Positions 57,101 to 64,000 of a stretch of DNA of 64,000 nt are shown in pieces. Each line of letters starts with the position of its first letter. Position 1 is the stretch's first letter. The stretch spans positions 62,001 to 126,000 of the forward strand of contig NZ_BQXY01000008.1 in the NCBI RefSeq assembly GCF_024341905.1, written 5' to 3'. Position numbers and translations under genes: made by a program. The stretch is from Clostridium folliculivorans. GTDB taxonomy: Bacteria > Bacillota > Clostridia > Clostridiales > Clostridiaceae. The notes beneath the pieces were generated by a model that ran no database searches, had not been told where the DNA came from, and was given only the letters and a program-made list of their open reading frames with translations.

Positions 57101-58287
57101 CTATTAGATAAAGTTACAGAACTTACACTAACTGGAGTAAAATAAGTAAAGGATAAATTTAATATTACATCTCCAGTTATGCTGCTTCTGCTGTAATCAG
57201 CATAGGAATAAGAATAAGATGTAATGTTTGAAATTCCTTTTATTGCAGTAGCAATATCGGTTGAAAGAGAAGAAACCTTCATATATCTTACTCTAATTTT
57301 GCTTTGATTGTTTTTAATAGCTTCTTGAATTTTAGCATTTAACTCTGTAGCATCATTTACAGTATATTCAGTATTTAGTAAATTTAGATCTAATGCATCA
57401 CTTAAACCTTGGTAGAGTGAAGCATTAGCTGAATCACTAATAAGCTTAGCGTTTAGAGTAGCTGCAAAGTCAGTGGTAGCTGCAGGATAACTTTTCACCC
57501 ATGAATGGTTTAATTTTATTTGAGCATCAGTTAAGTTGTAATAGTTATAAGTTACTCTACCAACTACGTCTGGCAATGGATCATCCCAAGTTGTATCAAA
57601 GTGATACCATACTCCATCAAGATTAACTAAATTCCAAGCATGAGCTTGTCCACCAGCAGTTCCTTCTACTATCTTAGTTTGAATACCAGCTTGGTTTAAC
57701 ATCTTGTATGATAATAATGCATACCCTTGGCATACCGTTGTGTATGGAGATACAACTGCATCATAATCTGAATGTTTTATAAGCGTAGTGTCATAAGCCA
57801 CATTCTTTTCTATCCAATCATGAATAGCCTTTTCTTTTGCAAAATCATTCATTCCAGTGGTTATTATTTGACTTAAAATGTCATTAACTTTGGTGCTGAC
57901 ATAACTATCCTGGGCAGCAGTATTCCAGTAGTTAAAAGTAAAGTTTATAGTTGCAACTCCGCCGCTAACAGTATATGAATAGGAATAACCTTTACTAGTG
58001 TAATGTAAATAGTCATCAGCATTATATATACTGTTTATAGTATTGGAAATGTCACTACTTAGGGTTGAAGTACTTCCGGTATAACTTATACTGTATGTAG
58101 TCTGTCTTGAGTGCATGGCAGAAGAAATTTTTGTATTCAAATCTGTAATAGTAGCAACAGAATCAATAGAGCCATACACTTTTAAAGTCAAAAGAGCAAT
58201 AAAGAAAAGAGAGAACATAGAAAGTTTTAGAAAATTTGATTTTAAACCTTTTGTTATTATAAAAAAACACCTCCTTATATTCGACAA
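54106..58287 (-). CDS. Surface protein with transglutaminase-like domain and twelve Big2 repeats
   Basis: About 1393 residues counted from TTG 58287. A hydrophobic signal segment (~18-38) is followed by a transglutaminase/protease-like domain (~145-235) with the full triad Cys186 (TVCQGYALLSYK), His216 (QAHAWNLVNLDG) and Asp231 (HFDTTWDDP). From ~385 to the end run twelve bacterial Ig-like Big2 repeats in alternating A and B forms (TGVSVLSSSSVVKMGS and GVTSITLDKTSTYLRLGD). There is no sorting signal or membrane anchor, so it is secreted or held non-covalently. The start is odd: AAGGAGGTG lies inside the frame at 58268-58276, and the codon at the right distance is ATA 58260; TTG 58287 has no ribosome site. 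Coordinates use the TTG. Confidence 0.88.
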   Translation of the reverse strand: MSNIRRCFFIITKGLKSNFLKLSMFSLFFIALLTLKVYGSIDSVATITDLNTKISSAMHSRQTTYSISYTGSTSTLSSDISNTINSIYNADDYLHYTSKGYSYSYTVSGGVATINFTFNYWNTAAQDSYVSTKVNDILSQIITTGMNDFAKEKAIHDWIEKNVAYDTTLIKHSDYDAVVSPYTTVCQGYALLSYKMLNQAGIQTKIVEGTAGGQAHAWNLVNLDGVWYHFDTTWDDPLPDVVGRVTYNYYNLTDAQIKLNHSWVKSYPAATTDFAATLNAKLISDSANASLYQGLSDALDLNLLNTEYTVNDATELNAKIQEAIKNNQSKIRVRYMKVSSLSTDIATAIKGISNITSYSYSYADYSRSSITGDVILNLSFTYFTPVSVSSVTLSNSDLTLAAGATSTLTATVLPINASNKTIIWSTSDPSVATVVGGIVKAIGGGTAIITAKTSDGNYTATCNIKVIQGVSSVTLTSSSPYVRLGGEDITLIANISPTGATNKSLTWTSSNSSIATVDSTGKVHAVTYGSAIISATSVQDSTKIGRFTVIVPVPVTGVSILSSTSVVKMGSTLTLGTVFAPTTATIKTVTWSSSNEAVAKVSATGVVTPVAPGTVTITTKTTDGGFTATKDLTVIYGVTSITLDKTSTYLRLGDNDLTLVPAVNPSNATDKSLTWTSSNPNIATVDSIGKVHAVAYGSATITAASVQDPTKVARCTVIVPVPVTGVSVLSSSSVVKMGSALTLGTVFAPTTATIKTVTWSSSNEAVAKVSATGVVTPIAPGTVTITAKTTDGGFTATKDLTVIYGVTSITLDKTSTYLRLGDSDLTLVPTVNPINATDKSLTWTSNNPSIATVDSNGTVHAVAYGSATITATSVQDPTKVARCSIIVPVPVTGVTVTSSTSVVKIGSTLTLGTVFAPTTATIKTVTWSSSNEAVAKVSATGVVTPVAPGTVTITTKTTDGGFTSTKDLTVIYGVTSITLDKTSTYLRLGESDITLVPTVNPSNATDKSLTWTSSNPNIATVDSKGTVHAVAYGSVTIAATSVQDPTKVARCTVIVPVPVTGVSVISSTSIVKMGTTLTLGTVFAPTTATIKTVTWSSSNETIAKVSPTGLVTPVAPGTVSITAKTTDGGFTTTKDLTVIYGVTSITLDKTSTYLRLGESDITLVPTVNPSNATDKSLTWTSSNPNIATVDSKGTVHAIAYGSVSITATSIQDPTKVARCTVIVPVPVTGVSVVSSTTIVKMGSTLTLGTAIAPSTATIKTVTWASSNEAIAKVSSTGVVTPVSPGTVTITAKTIDGGFTATKDLTVIYGVTSITLDKTTVPLKLNSADVTLIATINPTNATDKSVKWTTSNSAVVTVDSNGTLHAVGLGIATITVTSVQDPTKVARCTVTVTN
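54350..56700 (-). repeat. 504-bp tandem repeats inside the Big2 gene
   Basis: The A+B Big2 pair repeats at DNA level with a period of 504-507 bp, about five times (for example CCAGGAGCAACAGGAGTAAC recurs near 54935, 55441 and 56451, with a one-base variant near 55945). The copies are very similar, so recombination could change their number. Confidence 0.85.
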
Positions 58288-58659
58288 ATATCTATTAAAT
58301 AAATAATCAACCCTACTATATATTTCGTAATTACTTAGCAGTTACTGCATAGGTTTAAAGTGTGATTAAAAAATATTATAAAAATAATCTGATGAATTGC
58401 TATTAGTTTAGTGCAAAATAAAGATATCATTGGATATCTGGATATATTTTTATCAGTATTTCTTTAGATCAATATATCTTTCAGTAAATAATGTATAAAA
58501 ACACCGTCAAAACACAAACACTAATCTAAGATTATGAATCATTTTAATATAAATGAGAGAAAGTATAATTTCACATTAAGATCTCTATAAAAGAGTGGGA
58601 AATTATTTATAAGTTAATTAAATATAAACTTTTTACAACATAGCATAGGGGGTAAAGCA
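58288..58659. other. 372-bp divergent intergenic region
   Basis: This region separates the Big2 gene from the KimA-like gene. It must hold both promoters, but none stands out. The conserved bases of a ydaO-type c-di-AMP riboswitch, often found upstream of kimA, were looked for and not seen. Confidence 0.4.
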
Positions 58660-60531
58660 ATGAATAGAAAATTTTCAGATGTGCTACTTGGAGAACCTTT
58701 GAGTAGTGAGCAAGGTAAGCATGAGAAGTATAACGTACCTTTTGGTCTTGCAATTATGGCTAGCGATGCTGTATCTTCTGTAGCATATGCGGCACAGGAA
58801 ATTCTTTTTGTTTTAATAGTATTAGGTGCGGCAGCATATAAATGGTTAACCTGGACTTCATTTATGATTATTGGACTACTCATAATCCTTACAATTTCAT
58901 ATATACAAATCATTAAGGCATATCCTCAGGGTGGAGGCGCATATAAGGTAGCTAAAGAAAACCTGAGTGATAAGGCTGGTTTAACTGCAGGTGCAGGTCT
59001 AATAATAGATTATATACTTACAGTAGCAGTTAGTGCTAGTGCTGGAGCAGATGCCATTGCCTCAGCGTTCAGCAGTTTAATGCAATATAAAGTTTTAATA
59101 GTTTTGGTGATAATTATAATTTTAACTATTTTAAATTTAAGAGGTATAAGTGAATCCTCAAAGATATTTGCAATCCCTAGTTATATATTTATATTTAGTA
59201 TGATATTTATGATAGTTTATGGATTATTTAAATATTTTGTACTGAATATTCATCCAACCCCAATGTATTCTGTACCAACTAAAGCTACACAAAGCTTATC
59301 ACTATTTTTGATATTAAGAGGCTTTGCTTCAGGATGTTCTGCCTTAACAGGATTAGAGGCGGTAAGTAATTCTGTTCCTAACTTTAAAGAGCCAAGTCAA
59401 AGAAATGCAAAGACTGTTATGATATTATTGGCATTAATGATATTTTTTATATTTGGAGGCACATCAGTACTTGCCATATTTTATACAGCAGTACCAATTA
59501 CAGATGGACCTACAGTTATCTCACAAATAGCTACAGGAATTTTTGGAAATGGTTTTATGTTTTATATAATACAATTCAGTACAGCTATAATACTGCTTAT
59601 GGCGTGCAATACAGCTTTTACTGGATTTCCTATGCTTATGTATATAGTTGCTAAGGACGGTTATGCACCAAGACAATTTACCGTTAGAGGAAAGCGTCTT
59701 GGATTTACATTTGGAATAGTAGGGTTATCTTTTATTGCATGTATTTTGGTTATTATATTTAGAGCAGATACTCATAGGCTGATTCCATTATATGCATTAG
59801 GTGTGTTTACTTCTTTTACCTTAGGTCAATTTGGTATGGTTAATCACTGGATAAAAGAAAGAGAAGAAGGATGGAAAAAAGGCGCCATTATAAATGGAAT
59901 AGGAACTGCATTAACTTTAATAACAGGAATAGTAATTTTGATTGAAAAGTTTAGTCAAGGAGCTTTTATAGTCGTAATATTGATTCCAATTATAATTTTA
60001 GGTCAATTAAGGATTAAAGCTCACTATGATAAAGTAGCAACTGGTTTAAGTATAAGTACTGTAAACCTAAAAACCATAAATATGAAGAGAAAATATACTC
60101 ATATTGTCGTAGTTCCAATAGCTAGTTTAAATAAGGCATCTATAAGTACACTTCAATACGCTCAAAGTTTAAGTGAGAATGTTATTGCATTAAATATATC
60201 GCCAGACCAAGAAGCTATAGATAAATTAAAACATAGGTGGAATGAGTTAGATACTGATATTATACTTGTTTCTAGGTACTCGCCATATAGAGCAATAATA
60301 AATCCTTTGATTGAGAACATACAATTGATTGCAGATGCTGCTGGCGAGGATGAAAAGATAACAGTAATATTACCGGAATTTATCAGTCATGAAAAGAGGG
60401 GAGAAGTTTTGCATAATCATACAAGTTTAATTCTTAGAGAAACATTGCTTAGAAATCATAATATAGTGGTTTCAACCTATCCATATCACTTAGAGCAATG
60501 TGGGAAGAGAGGATCAGATAGTTGCAAATAG
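58660..60531 (+). CDS. kimA: KimA-like potassium/proton symporter (APC superfamily)
   Basis: A protein of 623 residues. Twelve helices in the N-terminal ~460 residues are followed by a cytoplasmic domain of ~150 residues. It resembles Bacillus subtilis KimA (YdaO) throughout, from memory of that protein: MASDAVSSVAYAAQEILFVL, YPQGGGAYKVAKENLSDKAG, IIDYILTVAVSASAGADAI, SGCSALTGLEAVSNSVPNF, and the C-terminal VVVPIASLNKASISTLQYAQ. KimA imports K+ with protons and is shut off by c-di-AMP. Older annotation would call it an amino acid permease; the C-terminal domain and close motif match favour KimA. GGGGGT is the ribosome site. It is a single gene with no K+-related neighbour. Confidence 0.85.
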   Translation: MNRKFSDVLLGEPLSSEQGKHEKYNVPFGLAIMASDAVSSVAYAAQEILFVLIVLGAAAYKWLTWTSFMIIGLLIILTISYIQIIKAYPQGGGAYKVAKENLSDKAGLTAGAGLIIDYILTVAVSASAGADAIASAFSSLMQYKVLIVLVIIIILTILNLRGISESSKIFAIPSYIFIFSMIFMIVYGLFKYFVLNIHPTPMYSVPTKATQSLSLFLILRGFASGCSALTGLEAVSNSVPNFKEPSQRNAKTVMILLALMIFFIFGGTSVLAIFYTAVPITDGPTVISQIATGIFGNGFMFYIIQFSTAIILLMACNTAFTGFPMLMYIVAKDGYAPRQFTVRGKRLGFTFGIVGLSFIACILVIIFRADTHRLIPLYALGVFTSFTLGQFGMVNHWIKEREEGWKKGAIINGIGTALTLITGIVILIEKFSQGAFIVVILIPIIILGQLRIKAHYDKVATGLSISTVNLKTINMKRKYTHIVVVPIASLNKASISTLQYAQSLSENVIALNISPDQEAIDKLKHRWNELDTDIILVSRYSPYRAIINPLIENIQLIADAAGEDEKITVILPEFISHEKRGEVLHNHTSLILRETLLRNHNIVVSTYPYHLEQCGKRGSDSCK

Positions 60532-60822
60532 GTAAGTTATAAATTTAATGTGATTCTTTTGATTGCACATTACAGGATAGAATAATACATAGCTATAATC
60601 GCAATTCTAATAAGAAGGTAGCAGATTTAAATTATGTAAATAAAAATAACTTGCTTTATATATTAAACTGTGGTATTCTTATCAAGTACTTAAATTAATA
60701 GTAAATAATGCAACAAAATATATTTCAATTAGTACCTAGTAATAGAGTATGATGATATCGAGATTTTATTAGTTAGTTATTACAACAAATTTAAGAATAA
60801 TAAAATTTCGGAGGTATATGAT

Positions 60823-61020
60823 ATGAACGGTAAAGTTAAATGGTTTAACGGAGAAAAAGGATTTGGATTTATTACAGGAGAAGATGGAAAGGATGTATTC
60901 GTACATTTTTCTCAAATAAAGACAGATGGATATAAGACATTAGAAGAAAACCAAGAAGTTTCTTTTGATGTAGCTAAGGGACCTAAAGGACCTCAAGCAG
61001 AAAATGTTACTATTCTTTAA
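60823..61020 (+). CDS. csp: Cold-shock protein (CspA family)
   Basis: The 65 residues are the usual size. RNP1 is [11 protein letters not shown] and RNP2 is VFVHFSQI, both intact, in a single OB-fold ([17 protein letters not shown]). It binds single-stranded RNA and DNA and melts RNA structures. CGGAGGT is well placed before the ATG, and a strong terminator follows. The preceding 290 bp hold no gene and may contain a long untranslated leader, as many csp genes have. A DEAD-box RNA helicase follows 324 bp later, beyond two palindromic repeats; the two functions are often linked in cold adaptation. Confidence 0.97.
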   Translation: MNGKVKWFNGEKGFGFITGEDGKDVFVHFSQIKTDGYKTLEENQEVSFDVAKGPKGPQAENVTIL

Positions 61021-61035
61021 TTAGTAGATTTTTTA

Positions 61036-61069
61036 CCCCTTAAATAGGTATTCTATTTAAGGGGTTTTT
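61036..61069 (+). terminator. Terminator after csp
   Basis: CCCCTTAAATA (61036-61046) pairs with TATTTAAGGGG (61054-61064), followed by TTTTT. Confidence 0.93.
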
Positions 61070-61082
61070 AGTTATTTATAAA

Positions 61083-61177
61083 GATGTACCACTTCAATCC
61101 AAAAACTATTTTTAAAACTCTGCTGGATTCTGAGCAGAGAATTTAAAAATGTAAAATTTATTATGAAGTGGTACATC
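61083..61177 (+). repeat. Palindromic ~95-bp element, copy 7
   Basis: Ends GATGTACCACTTC and GAAGTGGTACATC are perfect inverted repeats. The inner hairpin is CTCTGCTGGATTCTGAGCAGAG. First of a tandem pair with a period of 99 bp. Confidence 0.9.
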
Positions 61178-61181
61178 CATA

Positions 61182-61276
61182 GATGTACCACTTCAATCCA
61201 AAAACTATTTTTAAAACTCTGCTGGGTTCTGAGCAGAGAATTTAAAAATGTAAAATTTATTATGAAGTGGTACATC
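61182..61276 (+). repeat. Palindromic ~95-bp element, copy 8
   Basis: Differs from copy 7 by a single base (GGGTTC for GGATTC in the inner loop). Such near-identity indicates a very recent duplication. Confidence 0.9.
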
Positions 61277-61343
61277 CATAGATTTTATTTTAATACTATA
61301 GAAGATTTTAAGGTACTAAACTGGTGTGCCTATAAGGAGAAAA

Positions 61344-62636
61344 ATGTTTTTTGAAGAATTGAAGATTATTGAACCAATTTTAAAAGCCATAAAGAATGAA
61401 GGATATATAAGCGCTACCCCTATACAGGAGCAAGCAATTCCGGTTATCCTTGAAGGAAAAGATTTAGAAGGATTTGCACAGACAGGTACAGGGAAGACAG
61501 CAGCATTTGCTATACCTATGTTGCAGCTTCTTTATAAAAAGAAAGAAACTGAAAAAAATAATTTGAATATTAAAGCCTTAGTGTTAGCTCCAACAAGAGA
61601 ATTAGCTATCCAGATTGAAGAAAGTTTTTCAGCCTATGGAAAGTATACTGGAATAAAGAATACTGCGATTTTTGGTGGAGTTTCACAAAAGGCTCAGGTA
61701 GAGAGGTTAAAAGCAGGAATAGATATTTTGGTTGCAACTCCAGGGAGATTACTGGATTTAGTACAACAAAAATATATAAATCTACAGCATATCGAGTTTT
61801 TAGTGCTTGATGAGGCTGATAGAATGCTTGATATGGGACTGGGATATGATGTTAAAAGAATTATAGCAAAACTTCCTAAGAATAGGCAGACAATGTTATT
61901 TTCTGCAACTATGCCTAAGGAAATCTCAAAGCTAATCGAGTCGATTCTTTTAAATCCAATAAAGGTAGAGGTAACTCCTGTTTCAACTACTATTGATACT
62001 ATTAGGCAGTCAGTATATTTAGTTGAAAAGAGGAACAAGAGACACTTACTTACTCATCTATTAAAGGATAAATCAATTGAGTCTGTTCTTGTGTTTTCTA
62101 GAACAAAGCATAATGCAAATAAAATAACTAGTGATCTAATTAAATCCGGAATACAGGCTCAGGCCATTCATGGTAATAAATCACAAAACTCAAGGCAGCT
62201 TGCATTAAGTAATTTTAAAGAAAAGAAAATAAGAGTTTTGGTTGCAACGGACATAGCTGCAAGAGGTATTGATGTGGAAAAGTTGTCTCATGTAATAAAC
62301 TTTGATTTACCAGAAGTACCAGAGACCTACGTGCATAGAATTGGACGTACTGGAAGAGCTGGAGCAGAAGGTATGGCAATTTCTTTCTGCGATGATGAAG
62401 AAAGAGACTTACTTAAACATATCGAAAAAACTATATCAAAATCAATAACAGTTATTAAAGAACATCCATATACAGCTAACGACTTAGAAGTAATTGTTAG
62501 AAGTTCTGATATATCGAAGAATAGAAATGCTGAGAAAAATAGAGACGCAGGAAAAAATAGAAATGTAAGAAAGAATGATACTAATAGAAAAGATAGCAAA
62601 AGTAATTATTTTAGAAAAAGTAAGAAAAAGGCTTAA
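61344..62636 (+). CDS. DEAD-box RNA helicase (RhlE/CshA-like)
   Basis: About 430 residues. Motifs in order: Q motif ATPIQEQAIPVIL, Walker A AQTGTGKTAAF, PTRELAIQ, TPGRLLDL, VLDEADRMLDMG, FSATMP, LVFSRTKHNANKI, ATDIAARGIDVEK and HRIGRTGRAG. The C-terminal ~40 residues are a basic, low-complexity tail with repeated KNR/EKN units, which helps RNA binding. It unwinds RNA duplexes in ribosome assembly, RNA decay or cold adaptation. The frame opens at GTG 61326, but AAGGAG (61334-61339) and the usual N-terminus MFFEELKIIEP favour ATG 61344. Two tandem palindromic repeats sit between csp and this gene. Confidence 0.95.
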   Translation: MFFEELKIIEPILKAIKNEGYISATPIQEQAIPVILEGKDLEGFAQTGTGKTAAFAIPMLQLLYKKKETEKNNLNIKALVLAPTRELAIQIEESFSAYGKYTGIKNTAIFGGVSQKAQVERLKAGIDILVATPGRLLDLVQQKYINLQHIEFLVLDEADRMLDMGLGYDVKRIIAKLPKNRQTMLFSATMPKEISKLIESILLNPIKVEVTPVSTTIDTIRQSVYLVEKRNKRHLLTHLLKDKSIESVLVFSRTKHNANKITSDLIKSGIQAQAIHGNKSQNSRQLALSNFKEKKIRVLVATDIAARGIDVEKLSHVINFDLPEVPETYVHRIGRTGRAGAEGMAISFCDDEERDLLKHIEKTISKSITVIKEHPYTANDLEVIVRSSDISKNRNAEKNRDAGKNRNVRKNDTNRKDSKSNYFRKSKKKA

Positions 62637-62799
62637 TTTAAACACTGTGATTTAACTGCTTCTATAATAATAAGCATCAATTATAGAAATTACTTCATTC
62701 TATAATAAGAAAATATCTTTACATTATTATTTTGAAAATGTATAATTGATTTGTATTTTTTAAATAATAAATTAAGACATGAAAACTTAATAAGCGTGT

Positions 62800-63040
62800 T
62801 GATAAAGAAGAGTAAATAGGTTCTTAATTCAAAGAGATCTAGGGAGGGTGTAATCCTAGAAGTTAAAACTATTGAAGGAAGCTTTGGAGCGATAGATAGA
62901 AAGTTTATAAACGTAGTATATTTATGGGGTTATTCCCTTAAAGATAAATAAGTGGATTAAGAAATTAATCAATTTAGGTGGTAACGCGGAAGATAGCCTT
63001 TCGTCCTAAGTATTTTTAGGATGAAAGGCTTTTATTTTTA
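62800..63040 (+). promoter_or_regulatory. T-box leader of gltX
   Basis: The conserved T-box sequence is AGGTGGTAACGCGG (62976-62989). Stem I features precede it (GAAGAGTAAATAGG and the AGAG/GGGAGGGTG region near 62835-62850). The specifier codon could not be fixed; a GAA in ACTATTGAAGGAAG near 62870 is a candidate. Uncharged tRNA-Glu should stabilise the antiterminator and allow gltX transcription. The stretch 62637-62799 shows no gene. Confidence 0.85.
62996..63040 (+). terminator. T-box terminator
   Basis: GCCTTTCGTCCTAA pairs with TTAGGATGAAAGGC and is followed by TTTTATTTTT. It competes with the antiterminator formed by the T-box sequence. Confidence 0.9.
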
Positions 63041-63166
63041 TATAAAAATAAGGTTATGTTTAATTAATACATTGAATTTGAGTTTTCTTAAAGTATATGA
63101 GCCAGATAAAATTAATTTCAATAATAATATTAGATATAGCCATAGATAAAAAAGGAGATGTGCTTA

Positions 63167-64000
63167 ATGAGTTTTGAAAAATTAGCAGAGAAAATATTCC
63201 CAAAGGTTGAATATTCAATAGAATATTATATGGAAAAGTATCCAAAAAGAAATCTTAAAGAAGGTGCAAAGGTAGTAAGATATGCACCAAGTCCAACAGG
63301 ATTCCAACATATAGGTGGAGTGTTTGCTGCGTTAATCAATGAAAGGCTAGCAAGTCAAAGTGAAGGTGTATTTTATTTAAGAATTGAGGATACTGATCAA
63401 AAGAGAGAAGTTCCAGGTGCTATAGATGATACTATAGCAACTATGCATCATTTTGGATTAGATTTCAATGAAGGTATGACAGGACAAGAAACTTCTAAAG
63501 GTGAATACGGTCCATATAGACAAAGCCAAAGAGCTGAAATATATAATACTTTTGCAAAAGACTTACTAATAAAAGGATTAGCTTACCCAGATTTCTGCAC
63601 ACCAGAAGAATTAGCAGAATTAAGAGAAAAACAAATAGCTAATAAAATAACTCCAGGTTACTATGGAGAATATGCAAAGTTTAGAAACATTACTGAAGAA
63701 GAAGCTTTAGAGAGAATTGAAAGAGGAGAACAATATATAATAAGATTGAAGTCCCCAGGAAATCCTGAAAACAGAGTTGATTTCCATGATTTAATAAAGG
63801 GAGATATATCATTTCCTGAAAACAATCAGGATGTTGTACTTATAAAGGGGGATGGACTTCCAACTTATCACTTTGCTCATGCAATAGATGACTTCTTAAT
63901 GAGAACTACAGATGTTATAAGAGGAGAAGAATGGTTATCTTCGCTTCCTATACATGTCCAGTTATTTGAAGTATTAGGTTTTGAAGCACCTAGATATGCT
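63167..64000 (+). CDS. gltX: Glutamate--tRNA ligase (3' end outside the window)
   Basis: 278 codons are visible and the gene continues past the window end. The class I signature is [14 protein letters not shown] near residue 38, with HIGG in place of the usual [41 protein letters not shown] and [19 protein letters not shown] are typical of glutamyl-tRNA synthetase. The KMSKS motif would lie beyond the window. It charges tRNA-Glu (and possibly tRNA-Gln in organisms using the amidotransferase route). AAAGGAGAT is 8 bases before the ATG. The T-box leader upstream places it under control of its own uncharged tRNA. Confidence 0.96.
   Translation, partial: MSFEKLAEKIFPKVEYSIEYYMEKYPKRNLKEGAKVVRYAPSPTGFQHIGGVFAALINERLASQSEGVFYLRIEDTDQKREVPGAIDDTIATMHHFGLDFNEGMTGQETSKGEYGPYRQSQRAEIYNTFAKDLLIKGLAYPDFCTPEELAELREKQIANKITPGYYGEYAKFRNITEEEALERIERGEQYIIRLKSPGNPENRVDFHDLIKGDISFPENNQDVVLIKGDGLPTYHFAHAIDDFLMRTTDVIRGEEWLSSLPIHVQLFEVLGFEAPRYA

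Noticed and set aside
58288..58659. ydaO-type c-di-AMP riboswitch before the KimA-like gene
   Set aside because: None of the conserved GC-rich helices or loop sequences could be found in this AT-rich leader.
61083..61276. Two direct repeats 99 bp apart, as in a small CRISPR array
   Set aside because: The units are palindromes of 95 bp with 4-bp gaps, no spacers and no cas genes. They belong to the dispersed palindromic family.

Overview
The window is AT-rich, with short intergenic spacers, strong AGGAGG-type ribosome sites and AT-rich codon use. Its gene content includes a butanol-dehydrogenase-like iron alcohol dehydrogenase, T-box control of gltX, a class B sortase with an SPQTG substrate, BglG/LicT-type antiterminator sites and many glycosidases. 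This points to a saccharolytic anaerobe of Clostridium sensu stricto. No rRNA, tRNA, CRISPR array, phage or intact insertion sequence was seen.

Layout. 1-717: 3' part of a DnaQ-like exonuclease with a BRCT domain. 1010-7842: a flavin-based extracellular electron transfer (EET) locus: an ApbE flavin transferase lipoprotein, a MenA-like prenyltransferase (DmkA), a type II NADH dehydrogenase fused to a DoxX-like membrane domain (Ndh2), EetA, EetB, a polyprenyl diphosphate synthase (DmkB), and a separate small lipoprotein that may be the flavinylated carrier. 8371-18244: a class V aminotransferase, an ECF S component, a DUF975 membrane protein, malic enzyme, a KdgT-family permease, a DcuS/CitA-type two-component system and a LysR regulator. 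The permease, malic enzyme and two-component system together suggest sensing, import and oxidation of a carboxylate such as malate.

18501-31767: a glycan region with a membrane-anchored GH3 of swapped domain order, two near-identical cytoplasmic GH3 paralogues, a GtrA-like protein, GH43, GT2 and UDP-galactopyranose mutase. 31873-53987: carbohydrate use and its control: a MurR/RpiR regulator, two GH1 6-phospho-beta-glucosidases, a HAD phosphatase, an EEP-family hydrolase, a large secreted multidomain GH2, YitT, GreA, an AraC regulator fused to a GH39 domain lacking the acid/base glutamate, sortase B and its likely substrate (a duplicated esterase), and the alcohol dehydrogenase. Two leaders (43641-43795 and 52243-52391) share one design: a TTGACT-N17-TATAAT promoter, a cre-like site, a RAT antiterminator and an overlapping terminator. 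They should respond to the same BglG/LicT-family protein, which is not encoded here. 54106-64000: a Big2-repeat transglutaminase-like surface protein, a KimA-like potassium transporter, a cold-shock protein, a DEAD-box helicase and T-box-controlled gltX (cut by the window end).

Two dispersed repeat families recur. One is a palindromic element of about 95 bp resembling a MITE (seven clear copies plus one decayed). The other is a hairpin-forming element whose enclosing stem differs from copy to copy yet stays paired. It lies in sense orientation upstream of the ECF, malic enzyme, KdgT and GH1 genes and is the best candidate here for an undescribed structured leader RNA or small mobile RNA-like element.
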